Below are positions 1 to 10,553 of a stretch of DNA of 64,000 nt, piece by piece; positions within the stretch are counted from its first letter, which is position 1, and every line of letters begins with the position of its first letter. The notes under the pieces are model-generated. The model had not been told where the DNA came from and ran no database searches. It saw only the letters and a list, made by a program, of their open reading frames with translations. Position numbers and translations under genes: made by a program. Origin of the DNA: Chlorella sorokiniana (taxonomy: Eukaryota; Chlorophyta; Trebouxiophyceae; Chlorellales; Chlorellaceae); NCBI GenBank assembly GCA_025917655.1, contig CP084619.1:4445001-4509000 (forward strand), written 5' to 3'.

Positions 1-25
1 AGACTTTTGAACCCACCCGCTGCAG

Positions 26-1940
26 GTTCAAGATGACGTGGGCCGTGGCGTGCCAGTGGGGTGGATGATATGCAGCTCTGACACAGTGGAGGTGGTGGAG
101 CACTTTCTCAGGGTGCTGCAACAGGGGGTGAGCAGAGCAGAGCGCCGCGGCTTCAAGCAGCAATGTGCAATGCAGCCCTCGGAGCCGCCCACCTCACCCT
201 TCATTGCTGTGCAGGCGCAGGAGGCAGGCGGATCTGAGTTCAAGTACGGCTGGGTCATGATGGACAAGTCAAAGACGGAGATGGCGGCTGTGCACCAGCT
301 GGTCCTCAGCGGGGACGCCAAGGGCAAGCTGCTGTGCTACTTCCACTTCTTGCAAGAGTGGGAGCGCTTGCTCATCACCAGCGAAGCAGGCGTCAGCCGT
401 GAGGACAAGAACCGCATCATGGTGGCGCTGCAGCAGCTCATGCACTGCAGGAATGAGCAGCTCTTCAAGCAGCTGGTACGATGCACTGTGGCTGATGCTG
501 CAAATGCAGGTCTGGGCATTACCTTACATACAACATGTCCTCCCTGCGCAGCTCGCCAACTTCTACACTGAGTTCCGCCACTTACGGAAGGTCACTGGCC
601 ACATGCGCAAGAACTGGGCGCCGTGTGCAGAGCTGTGGGCCTGCTGGGGGCCCGGCCGTCAGGATGAGGGGGTGGCTGCCATGGAGAGCAATACCAACAA
701 CCTGGCAGAGCGCGTGTTTGGCAACGTCAAGTACATTGACCTGTCCCGCAATGCACGGAGCTCAGTGATCCAGCTGATGGACGTGCTGCTCATAAAGACG
801 AACTCCAGGCACATGCAGCAGCGTGCCTTGCAGCTGGTGGGCCGTGCCAGCAGCGACCAGGTGCAGCAGGGCCTGCGCATACAGCGGATAGTGGATCACC
901 TGGTCAACAGCGGGGCAGTAGCCAAGGAGGAGGGCAGCAGCTGCGGCAGGGCCAGTGTGACCAGCGACAGCGGCAGCGCCATGGTGGTCTTGGGGGACAT
1001 GACCTGCACGTGCTCATACAGCGGTGAGGCTGGGTGCGAGGGACCAGTGCTGTCTTTGGCAGCAGCGAAGCGCAGCTCTTATTTGATTGTTGTCCACCAC
1101 TGATTTTGCAGTGGAGCATATGTGCGTGCATCTCAAGGCGGCGGGCAGTGTTGTGGGCTTCACGCACGGCATGCGGGCAGCCACAGCCACTCACCTGGTT
1201 GACAGCGGCTACATCAAGGTGGGCGAGGCGGGCATCTGCACCGCCCCAATGCTGGCGGACATGTCGCGAGAGCACACCTTCCGGCCGGCTGAGCAGTTCT
1301 GCACCTGCCTGGACCGCATGATGCATGGCGTGTGCTGCCACCTGCTGGCTGCGCCCTGGCTGATTGAATTTCAAAACGTGGAGCTGCTGTCGGGGCCGTC
1401 ACTGCAAAGCAGCAATGACGAGGTGAGAAGCTTGGTGAGGCAACAAGCAAGGGGGCTTGGGCAGAGCGAAATCAGCACTGTAGGGCCTGTCTCACACCTG
1501 CCTCCCCCTGCCTGCATGCAGCGCATCGACATCAGCGCAGCGCGCACCTTCCAGCAAGCCAACAAGGAGCCGCTGGGGAGGACTGGCACGCTGAAGTGCG
1601 CAGCCTGCATGGGGCGAAGCAGGCTGCCAGTGCCGCAGTTCAAAAGCTGCAAAGCAACGCCGACCCCGGCATGGCGCAGCTGCGCAGTGACGCTGCCCAG
1701 TTCCAGCGCATTTACGCCGGTCTGCCTGACAGCAAGGCGCAGGAGGGGCTGCTGCAGCGTTCAGCTGACCTCCTGGCTGAGGCGAAAGAAGTAGCCTTGG
1801 CTGCTGGGCTGCAGCCTACTGAGGTGCGAGCTGGCAAGCAGGCACGCCGCAGGGCGGGACGCAACCCCGAGGACAGAGTGGTGAAGCCGCTGCTGCCGCA
1901 CCGCCCAGCGGCCCCAGGCGGACCCACCTGTGGCGCCTGA
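26..1940 (+). CDS. MULE-type transposase-like protein with SWIM zinc finger (5' part outside window)
   Basis: Seen: an exon opens right after a splice acceptor (CAG at 23-25), so the gene starts left of the window. The first part contains VPVGWMICSS and MMDKSKTEMAAVHQL, followed by LLCYFHFLQEWERLL, the pattern of MULE-like transposases in which a conserved Asp/Lys stretch precedes a C-x-F-H motif. It continues with NTNNLAERVFGNVKY, a typical segment before the SWIM finger. After an intron (about 1023-1110) the SWIM zinc finger FCTCLDRMMHGVCCHLL (C-x-C-xn-C-x-H) lies near 1295-1345. A last exon (from about 1522) encodes a helical, charged C-terminus ending at TGA 1938-1940. The frame changes near 475-540 and near 1575; the second is mended by one extra G in a G4 run. 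Known: such proteins are encoded by Mutator-like DNA transposons or domesticated from them. No terminal inverted repeats or target duplications could be recognised, so activity cannot be judged. Confidence 0.6.
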
Positions 1941-3221
1941 GGACCGCTGCGATGAGCTGCCAACCTTGGCGAAGAGGGGCAAGGCTGTGAATAAGGTCAG
2001 GCCTGGGTCTGCATTGGGGCAATGAGTAGGACAGGTGCCTGGCGGCGGGCGGCAATGAGAGGCACTGACGTGCTCATTCATCTAATGCGGGCGCGTTGCA
2101 GGTACGGGGCCCGACGGTGCCAGGCAACCTGGATGGCACAGTGCTGCGGAATGGTGCAACCCATCACAGGCGGCCCAAGACCCAGCCGTGACGCAGCGGC
2201 GGCACGATGAGTGAGGCAGGAGGCAGTGTTTGCAGTGAACCTGATGCCAACGCATGCAGCAAGCACCAACATAACATGCAGCTAAGGCCAGCAGGGAGCC
2301 ACAGCAGGCAGGCCAAGTCAGAACCTAGACTGAGTTTGTAGTTTTCATGCGCACCTCATCTTTCTATGCATCAATGTGAATACTCCAAGCGTTCCATGCA
2401 TACACAGGGAGTTTCTGACCTGCACACGAGCAAACTCGTTCAGTGAGTCCGCTTAAGGCGGGTGCATAGCGCTTTTGCCCATCTTTAATTTATCACTTCG
2501 ATATAATTGTTGTATTTCTTGCGTGGTCTAAGCTATAATGGCGGGTGGGCGGCACACGAAATTGGCTTGAGCTACAGAGGATGGTAGAGTGTCCTTGAAC
2601 GCCGCCTTTTATCCGCAAAAAGCGCAGAGAAGTGCTGGTGGTGGCCGCAGCCAGCAGCACCAAGCACAGGAGTGCTCCCAGCCTTACAGGGGGATTGGTG
2701 GACGTGGCAATGGTGCAGCTGTGGGCAAAAACGAGTCCTTCTGCTGGCGCTTGGTATCCGCCGTCACAGTTCTAATTGCATTGCCTACGAGCTCTGTGGG
2801 GCTGGCTGCGCCCAAGACGTGCGCGGTCTACAAACCGCGCACAGAGGCTTACTCTGTACCCAAGACAGCAGCCATGGGCGCCCCTTCTCACCCTCCAGCT
2901 TCACCTTTCCAACCCTCGCGGCACAGGCAAGCGGGAGAAGCCGCAGTCTGTACACCAGCTTCGTTTTCGGGGACAGGATTTTTGGTCTTGCAGTGATGCA
3001 TCAAGGGTCACATCTCTGCCAGAACACCCCGTGAGGATGCTGAAACAGGCTAAACCAGGGTCCAGCAATACAAAGTACAGTACCGCTGACGTTCAGCGTG
3101 AAGCTGGCTGACTTGGCCAGGGGCGAGAGGCCTCCGAGATTGATCCGCTTGCGTCTTCCTTCTCGCATCTGTGTTGAGCACAGGCGCCTGGTAGAGGGCA
3201 GCACCCGCACGTGGCCTTTGC
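1941..3221. other. Intergenic region, no supported gene
   Basis: This stretch lies between the transposase-like gene and the next plus-strand gene. Open frames here have no recognisable domain and no convincing codon pattern. Base composition from about 2330 to 2560 is more AT-rich than the rest of the window. A TATA-like TATAAT lies at 2534-2539, which could belong to the promoter or 5' untranslated region of the downstream gene, but nothing else supports it. Confidence 0.4.
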
Positions 3222-5868
3222 AGGGCAGCAGGGAGCACCGACAGGGTGCCCAGCGAGCTTCCCTCTCAGCGGAGCCCCTTCCTCCCAGCAGCAGCCACCG
3301 CTACCTTGCCCCACGGAGCCCCAAGATCCGCCCCTGCAGCCTCAACCTGCCGCCAGAGCGGCTAACGACAGCTGTCGCGGTGCCGCCGACGCAGCCACGG
3401 AGCCAGGCACAACGGCCGCGCGCAGCGTCTCGGCCCCTCCGAGGGCGGCCTCGCTGGACGCGGCTGCGGCGCTGCTGCAGCTGCCTGGAGCGACTCCTGC
3501 TTGCGCGCACGCCAGAGATCTGGCAGAAGGCCTGCAGGCAGGCACCATCACCTCACCCCAGCAGCCGCGGCAGCAGGGTGCAGCTCGCGGCAGGCCGCCC
3601 CTGCCACCCGGCGAGCCTGCCGCCAAGCGGACACGGGTCTCTGGCACAGGGCAGCCTGGGTATGACCTGGCCTCCCTGATCCGGCTGCTGGGCCCCGCGG
3701 TTGCGGGGCAGCAGCAGCAGCAGCAGCGGCAGCAGCAGCAACCTCTCGACCTGCAATCCGCGCTGCTGGCCCTTGCTTTGGCACCTGGAGCAGCGCAGCA
3801 GCCACCGTCCCCGCCAGCCGCTGGAGCATCGCCGACAGCGCTGCCGGATCATGGGACGGCAGGGCCGGAGGGCTTGCGTGGCGCAGGTGCAGGCGCTCCT
3901 GCAGCCGGCACCCTGCCGTTGCCAGGGCCCCTGATCTGGCCTGTCACAGCCCCTCAGGCGCCGCTCCAGCCGCCCGGCCTGCTGGCGGCGCCGCAGCCAG
4001 CCGCCCAGCCCGGCGCCTCCCTGTCCCAGCTGCAGCAGCAGCTGCTGGGCTTGCTACAGGCGCTTCCTGCAGTCCAGCAGGCGCAGCAGGCGCAGCAGGC
4101 CTTTCAGCCGCCGCCCCAAGCCCCCGCCTCGCCCGTCACCCCCAGCACGGCGCCGCAGGTCGTGCAGGCCGACGAATCGCCGCGGACGCCTCCCACTCTG
4201 CTGCAGGCGGCGGCCCTGGCAGGCATGCTGGCTGCCGCGAGCCAGCCGCAGCTGCAGCAGCAAGCAGGCTGCAGCCCGAGGGCTCATCGGCCAGAGGCTG
4301 AAACGCAGGCGGGGCGGCCTGACGTCAGAGGCAGTGCCGCCGCTGCTGATGCCCCTGCCGCGGCAGTCCCAGGCTCACCACAAGCTCCTGGGCCTGCGAC
4401 ACCGCTAAACAGCCCATTTGAGCATGCAGGTGCGAGGTCGGCTTGCCTTCACAGGCCTATGCAACCATTTGTCTCTGCTGGTTTTCTGCTGGGCCAGCTG
4501 CAGCATCTACCTGCCTGCCTTGCTCTTCTGCTCTGCCCATGCCCACCTGTCCCTGCTGGCGGTACACCCGCGGCGCGAACCCTGTGCCCTTCAATCTCCC
4601 TGCATCTCACACCCCAAGCTCGTGCTGCCTGGCCCCCCTCCTGCAGTGGGAGTGCTGATATACCTGCAGCAGAGGGTGCAGCTGCAGGCGGCTGCACTGG
4701 AAGGTGCCGACGCCGGCCACCAGCAGCAACTGGCGACCCTGCAAGAGTGGGCGCAGGTGGGCTTCAGGGCAGCAGCGCCGGCTGCCGCAGCAATGCCAGG
4801 CTGCCCTGGGGGCACGCAGGAGTGTGCAGCCTTTCGCCGCCGCAGCCAGCAGCCTGCAGGGCTGGGCTGGTCATCACGATGTCATGACACGCTATTCAAC
4901 TCACTATCGCCGCCCAAACCTCCCCCGGAGTCATTCCCTCTCCTCCCCCGCCGCTGTTCCGCAGAAGGTGAAGGCTTGCCTCAGGCAGATGCAGCAGCAG
5001 TGGCGGGAGCTGGTCGGCGTGATGCAGGCGGCGGTTGCCGAGACGGCGGGAGAGCTCGTCGGCAGCACGACCTGCTGGCCAGGCTGGCCGCTGCGGAATC
5101 ACCACGGCAGACGCAGCAGGACCGGCAGGACCAGCAGGCGGAGCAGGGCCAGCATGAGGGCGCTGCGCAGCAGCCCGCTCCACCACCCAAGAGAGAAGGG
5201 GAGGGTGCAGCCTCGCTGCGCCTCAGCCAGGCGGGCCCGGGCGGTGCTGGTGCAGCAGATGCTGGCAATGCAGGCAGCCGACGTGGAGCGGAGCAAGCGG
5301 TTTGCAGAGCTGGCTCAAGTGGGCTGTTGCTGGGGCCTCTCTAGAGACCGCCACCATAAGAAGAGCAGAAAGCGTCCAAGCCGTCTCGCTGCCCCCCACC
5401 CTACCCCACCCACCCACCCTACCACACACACACGCATCCTCTACCGCCCACATGTACCCAAGCCTGACGGCCGGCTGCTCCTGCTCCCTTGTCGCGCAGG
5501 CCTGCCAGCAGGCTGGCCAGCATGCGCAGCAGGTGGCCTTCGAGAACGCCGCCCTGCGCAAGCAGCTCAACCTGCTGTGGAACAACCAGGTGCGGCCCGG
5601 CCATGCCCAGGGATCCCCATGTCCATAGACTCTGGTGCAAGCCTTGCTTCATTTTGCCCAAAGGTTATGCTGGCATGGGTGATTTGCCATGTGCCCCCCC
5701 CTTCTCCCCCACCTTCAGAAGCAGCAGCAGGCGCAGGCGGAGAAGCTGGCGGCCCAGCTGGGGGCCCTGCGCGAGGAGCGGCAGCAGCGCGAGCAGCTGG
5801 AGGGCACGGTTTCGGCACTGCAGCAGCGGGTGGCGGCACTGCAGGCGGAGCGGCCTGAGGGCGGCTGA
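3222..5868 (+). CDS. Gln/Ala/Pro-rich protein with C-terminal coiled coils, function unknown
   Basis: Not recognised as a known family. Seen: a long first exon following a CAG acceptor (3220-3222) encodes low-complexity Pro/Ala/Gln sequence with a poly-Gln tract near 3709-3741. Introns follow, including one opening near 4430. Later exons switch to heptad-like helical sequence: VLIYLQQRVQLQAAALEGAD, KACLRQMQQQWRELVGVMQA, VQQMLAMQAADVERSKRFAE, AFENAALRKQLNLLWNNQ and LREERQQREQLEGTVSALQQ. The stop is TGA 5866-5868. No ATG is available in the frame of the first recognised exon (an in-frame stop lies at 3175-3177), so the true start is in an unrecognised upstream exon. The Gln-rich N-terminus plus coiled-coil C-terminus resembles transcriptional co-regulators or scaffold proteins, but no DNA-binding basic region was seen, so bZIP is not supported. 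Confidence 0.55.
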
Positions 5869-6289
5869 TCGCAACCACCAAGGCTGGGTGCACATCTGCT
5901 GCAGGCTTTCATGTTGGATCAAGACTTCTTCACTGCAGGCGCAAGCAAGCATCGATTGCATTGCATGTTGCCTTCAACAAATCTCTTTCACACTGCCCCG
6001 ATTCGCTGCCATGCCTGCTTTACCACATGTGTACGTTAACCCTTCACTTTGGGCCCTGCTTGCAAACTGTGAATTAGAGCCTGTGTTGATGACGCCCCAA
6101 CTGAAGTATGTTTCTGTACTCTCTCGTGTGACCACTGCGTCCTGCCAGATTGTAAGCAGCGCGCCCTGGAGGCACACAGTAGGAGGGATTTGCGGCGGCA
6201 GCTGGCAGCTGCAGCATGGCGTGAGGCTGCCACTGCCCTTGCCTGAGCTGCAGGGTCACCACTTACATATGTCAAGGCCTCTTGCGCAT
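5869..6289. other. Convergent intergenic space (two 3' ends)
   Basis: This space separates the stop of the plus-strand coiled-coil gene from the stop of the minus-strand F-box gene. It should hold both 3' untranslated regions. The only recognisable element is the TGTAA at 6151-6155, listed separately. Confidence 0.5.
6151..6155 (+). terminator. TGTAA polyadenylation signal candidate
   Basis: TGTAA, the usual poly(A) signal of chlorophyte green algae, lies about 285 bases after the stop of the upstream coiled-coil gene. The pentamer is short, so chance occurrence is possible; position is the main support. Confidence 0.35.
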
Positions 6290-8575
6290 TCAAAATATAC
6301 CAAAGCGTTCATCGTCTTCGTCAGAAAACTTCTTCTCCTCCTCCTCCTCCCTGTCAGTCTCCTCCTCCTCCTCCTCCTCATCATCATAATAAGGTTTGGG
6401 ATTGAGTGCCAGGCGGAACCGCTCCAGTTTGCAATCCCACACCGACGCCTGCTCTGCCGCACGGCGCGGCGAGCACTGCTGCCAGCTGTCGAAGTGCGTC
6501 ACGCCAGGCAATGCGCTGAGAGCCTCCTGCACCTCCGGCCCCCCGCCAACCGCATCCAGAATGAAGATTTGCAGGCTCGGCAGGCGGGCCAGGGTGTTGA
6601 TGCCAGCTGCGTCCAGTCGCAGCCACCTGTTATTGCTGACGTCGAGGCGGCGCAGCGCGGCGGCTTTTGCCAGCGACCTGCCCATGGGCAGCTTCTCGAA
6701 CTTGTTTTTCGACAGATCGAGCCACTCCACACCTGCAGCACAAGCATGGGACCTGGATGCATGGTCAACCTGTGATAATCAACTAGAAAAGCATGCTGGT
6801 GAGACCCCAGGCAACGGTCCGACACAGCGCCAGGTGCCGACCCTTCTCACTTTCCAGGTAGCGCCCTTCCGGGAGGGCAGCCAGGCGGCAGCCCAGGAGC
6901 TCCAGCCGCTGGAGGCCCTGGTAGCTGCGCAGCGCGTTGGGCACTCTCTCCAGGCGGCATTCGTTGAGGGCCAAGGCGGTGAGCTGGGGGCCTGCTTCAG
7001 AAGTAACTTGAGGGCGCGTGAGGTGAGCGACGGGTAGACGAAGGAGAGGGATCGTAGGTTGGAAAGGGCCGTGCTGCTGGCAGCGCCTGACAGCTCCAAA
7101 GCCAGCTCCAAAGCCACTTCATCCCCTGTCGCGTCGATGAATTTAAACTCTGTCAGCGGCTGTCCCTGCGGCACCACAGCCGCCAGCAGCTGCGGCAGCC
7201 CCGTCTCCATGGCAACCCGCGTGCAGCTGAGCTTGCCGCCGCTGTTGGGCAGCGCCTCGTACCAGCAGCTTGCCATTTCAGCACCATCAATCTGAAGGAG
7301 GCAGCAGGAATGCAAGCAAGGCGTTGATGGAACTGCGCAGCATCTTGCACACTATTTGCGCCTGGCAGGCAGGCAGCGCTGCGTGTCGCGCAGCACGTGC
7401 CTGGAAGCGCCAGCTGTACCAGTCGTGGAGCTGCAGGGACAGGCGGTACTTGCGCAGCGCCGGAAAGGACGCCGGGCGAGGGAAGAGGAGAGCGCCGAAG
7501 CCTTCGTGGTACAGTTCCTCTCGCTCCACGGGAAACAGGGCAGGGCGGTGCACCAGCTGCAGCTCTCGCAGGTGGGGCAGGCGAGGCAGGCGAGCCAGCA
7601 GCTGGGGCCCCCACCCACGAAGGTGGCTGTGGCCACGCAGAAGAGGTGCAGGGACAGGCGCGTCAGCTGCGTCAGGGCCAGCACCGCCTCCCACTCGGCC
7701 TTGCAGAGGTCCCGCGAGTGCAGCTCCAGGTCTTGCAGGGCTGGCAGCTGGCGCCACAGCTCCCTAGCCCGGCTGGGCAGGTCGCAGCCGCCGCCGCCGC
7801 ACAGCAGCAGCGACTGCAGCCGCGTGAAGCGCGCCAGCTGCTCCATGTTGCTCTCGCCGGTGTCCCACCACAGCGTGGCCTTGCGCAGCACCGTCGGCTG
7901 CAGCAGCTCCACAAAGTCTGCCAGAGTGTACGCCCGGCCGAGGCTGTGTTGGAAGCCCGCACGGCGGCCAGCCAGGCGGATGACCTCCTCCTCCAACAGG
8001 GAGCCGCCAGCAGAGAAGCCTTCCACCAGGGAGGCCACTCGCGAGAGGCGGCCGTGCTGCTCCGCAAACCATGCGCGCGCCCGCCCCTCGGGCACGCGCC
8101 GCGGAAAGCGCCCGCCTGGCGCCAGGTCAAACGAGTGCCACAGAGAAAAGTAGAACCGCTCCCAGCGCTTGCACACGCCCACGATGCTGCGCCTGCGGTG
8201 TAGCTTGTGGTTCAACTCAGCAAAGCCAGGGCAGGTAATGTGTGCGGGTCGGCTGCAGGCAGCTGCTCACCCGGCCTCCTGGCCGGCCAGCTCGAGAATG
8301 AGGGTCAGCAGCTCGTCGGGCAGGGCATCGTAAGAGAAAGAAGCCTCGTTGGCTGCCTGCGCGACAGGCTGGCGGCCTGCGCACGGCACGGGTGAAGAAA
8401 TCTGCCCAGGGCCGACCACCCTGTGCCGATGGGCGCTGGCGGGCGCCGCCTCGCCGCCAGTAGCCCCACGCAACCCAAACCTCGGCAAGCTGCACAGGTT
8501 GTTACCTTCATCTGCAGGTACTCTCCCGACCAGGATGCGACCAGGCAAGCGGAATACACCACGTTTCGGCGGCAT
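6290..8575 (-). CDS. F-box / leucine-rich-repeat protein
   Basis: Likely substrate receptor of an SCF ubiquitin ligase. Seen: the F-box begins in the second exon with FSYDALPDELLTLILELAG and continues after an intron (about 8221-8275) with VGVCKRWERFYFSLW, which together make the Skp1-binding signature. About 450 residues of leucine-rich repeats follow, for example LQDLELHSRDL, LTRLSLHLF, LRELQLVHRPAL, LRSLSFVYPSL and MEWLDLSKNKFEKLP. The protein ends in a strongly acidic tail (E/D-rich, from the TCC-rich DNA at 6332-6378) and a stop at 6290-6292. The first exon starts at ATG 8575-8573 (MPPKRGVFRLPGR). Within the LRR region the frame slips at a C5 run (7608-7612 on the plus strand); one more base restores VGGGPQLLARLP. 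Known: F-box/LRR genes of this layout are an expanded family in Chlorella-like algae. The target is unknown. Confidence 0.8.
6332..6378. repeat. TCC-rich simple repeat inside the F-box gene
   Basis: Imperfect TCC/CTC repeats. On the minus strand they encode the Glu/Asp-rich C-terminal tail of the F-box protein, so this is a coding microsatellite whose length may vary between strains. Confidence 0.8.
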
Positions 8576-9385
8576 CGATGGTTTCTGAAAAGGATGTGGA
8601 ACGCTGGCGCGCAGTTTAATGTGAATGTGTTGAACGCTTTTGAAACTGGCCTCTGGCAACGGTCGCGAGACGGGATGCAGCACTTGGGGATGGGCGACTC
8701 GGTGACTTGGCAAGCGCCAAAGGCGTCGTGCTGCTAGCATCTGTGCTAGCATGCAAATGTGCAATGCCAAATGTGCAATGCCTGAACTTCTTCAATTCCT
8801 TAGGATTTCCACGAAATATGATCAAATGATGATTCAAGCTAGCTCATGCTACGGAAGATCCATACCACAAAGCGGGTTAGGAAGATGCGCGCAACATGGG
8901 TACACGACCGGCGCCCTGGGTGTTTGCAGTCTGAACAACGCAAGGTACTTGCACACGAACCCTTTATCTCTTACATACACTAAGTGTTACACCAATGTGT
9001 CTGCAAATTACCTAAGCGACCAGTGTTGAGGAGAAGCTCGTTTCCGGTCTGCTGTGGGTGTGCTGGCGCACAGCGTGGAGGGCAAGCTCATGCATTATGG
9101 AGGGCGCTAAAGCCGGCTAACTTGCGTATCTCCGTGTCGATATCATTTGTACGTCGCTCAGAGCTCCATTCCTCGGCCCTGTGAACGGCACTGCTCGCGA
9201 ACCCGACACCATGCGGTTTCTCCAACCACTCTTTGCGACTCGTTCCGAATCCTCAAACGCCGGTAGGCTTATTGGAAGCTTGGAAAAGAGGCGGCGAAGG
9301 CCCGCGGAGGCAGCGCAGAACAACGGGATCTAATTGTGCCCCGCAAACCTCACCTTGCCTCCCCCTTCCAATCCCTGCAGATGGC
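8576..9385. other. Divergent intergenic region between F-box gene and the unknown gene
   Basis: This holds the promoters of the minus-strand F-box gene and of the plus-strand unknown gene. The part from about 8740 to 9010 is AT-richer than its surroundings. No conserved coding sequence was recognised. A CAG just before 9381 could be a splice acceptor, so a non-coding or short first exon of the unknown gene may lie here. Confidence 0.4.
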
Positions 9386-10124
9386 ATGGACCGCAGAATT
9401 GTGCCCAAGCGCAATGCGGGAAGCGCCGCGCTGCCGCTGCTCGCCCTCAAGGCTGCCCCCGCCCCTGCCCCTTCTGCCGCCGCCGACGATGCCGCCGCCT
9501 GGCACATCAAGTCAGCTGCCACCGTGCACCGCCTTGCCTCCCTGAACACGGCCCGCCAGCAGCCGCCAGAATGCAAGCAACTTCAGCTGGCGGAGGATGA
9601 GATGGACTCAGCGCGCAGCATCATGGCCCTGCAAGATGCTGCGGCCCTGGTGCCGGCAACCGCCGCCGCCGAGGAGGAGCTTGCCTGGCTTCCCCTGGAT
9701 CTGCAGCTGACTGCGGAGGAGGTGGGCGTGTGGGACGGGCACTGCATGCATGGCCTGCTTATTCCTCCAACCATTACGCGCACATCAATCAATGCCTCAC
9801 TTGTAGCCGCTGCTTGCTTGTACCGCAGGCTCGCTGGCTGGTGCAGCCGCCCTGCCTGAACAACGTGAGCGCCGCCGATTTCACGCCAACCACCTACAGC
9901 GCCAAGCCCCGCCCCAGTCAGGCAACCGCCACCGCATACCACCTGGCCTCCACGCCACGAGCCCTGGTGCGGCGTGCAGCTGGCAGCCTGCGCTCTGGCG
10001 CCCGCCGCCTGCGCTCTTCGCTGGCCACCCCGCCTTCTTCGCCGCCCGCCGCCGCCCTGCATTCACCACCTTCACGCCCACCGTGGCGGACGGTTGGACC
10101 AAGACTTACGTCAACTGGTGCTGA
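9386..10124 (+). CDS. Unknown Ala-rich protein
   Basis: No family recognised. Seen: ATG 9386 opens MDRRIVPKRNAGSAALPLLA, then an Ala/Pro-rich stretch and a helical segment (AWHIKSAATVHRLASLNTAR, LAEDEMDSARSIMALQDAA). An intron removes about 9722-9828. The second exon reads WLVQPPCLNNVSAADFTPTT and a basic Arg/Ser-rich stretch. The C-terminus FTPTVADGWTKTYVNWC ends at TGA 10122-10124, but lies one frame away. A single extra C in the CCC at 10055-10057 joins the two frames without any other change. The upstream CAG at 9378-9380 might be a splice acceptor, in which case the protein has further N-terminal residues. No signal peptide or membrane helix is evident. Confidence 0.45.
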
Positions 10125-10522
10125 CCCGCTCTCACAGCAAGGGCAGCCATTGCCAGCTGCTGCATCAAGCAGCAATGCCCTAAACCCTAGGTACAGATTT
10201 GTAGCCTTGCACTTGCATACTAGTACTTGCCTGCATGCGGGGGTGGACGGGCAGCACCGGCTTTTGACTGCGGCAGCCTGCTTGGATCAGCCCTGCACTG
10301 CATGACTCATCCAATGAGGCCATGATGTAAGGATGCATCAGAGGTGCAGAAACTTGCCTTGAAGGGCGGCAAAGAACACACCCCATGGAGAGTGCGCCAT
10401 GCACGTCACCGCTGCTTATATGCAGCCTTCGCAGCAACGGCACAACAATACTTGTTGGCAGCCAAACATGCTCAAGCTCAGCCCAGACTACGCAAGCTCT
10501 GTCTGTTTCGTTGTTTGTAAAA
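10125..10522. other. Convergent intergenic space
   Basis: Holds the 3' ends of the plus-strand unknown gene and the minus-strand translocator gene. No gene is supported here. Confidence 0.4.
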
Positions 10523-10527
10523 TTACA
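10523..10527 (-). terminator. TGTAA polyadenylation signal of the DiT gene
   Basis: On the minus strand TGTAA follows the translocator stop codon by about 27 bases, inside an imperfect palindrome (TGTAATTTTACA). The distance is short for a 3' untranslated region, but sequence and orientation fit. Confidence 0.4.
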
Positions 10528-10553
10528 AGCGGTGGGAAAACGGCAGGGGGCTG

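Noticed and set aside
2589-2996. Plus-strand open frames between the transposase-like gene and the Gln-rich gene
   Set aside because: No domain, alternative-start only, and three overlapping frames look equally likely, which suggests none is coding.
3222-5868. bZIP transcription factor call for the coiled-coil gene
   Set aside because: The coiled coil is present but no basic DNA-binding region with the N-x7-R pattern precedes it.
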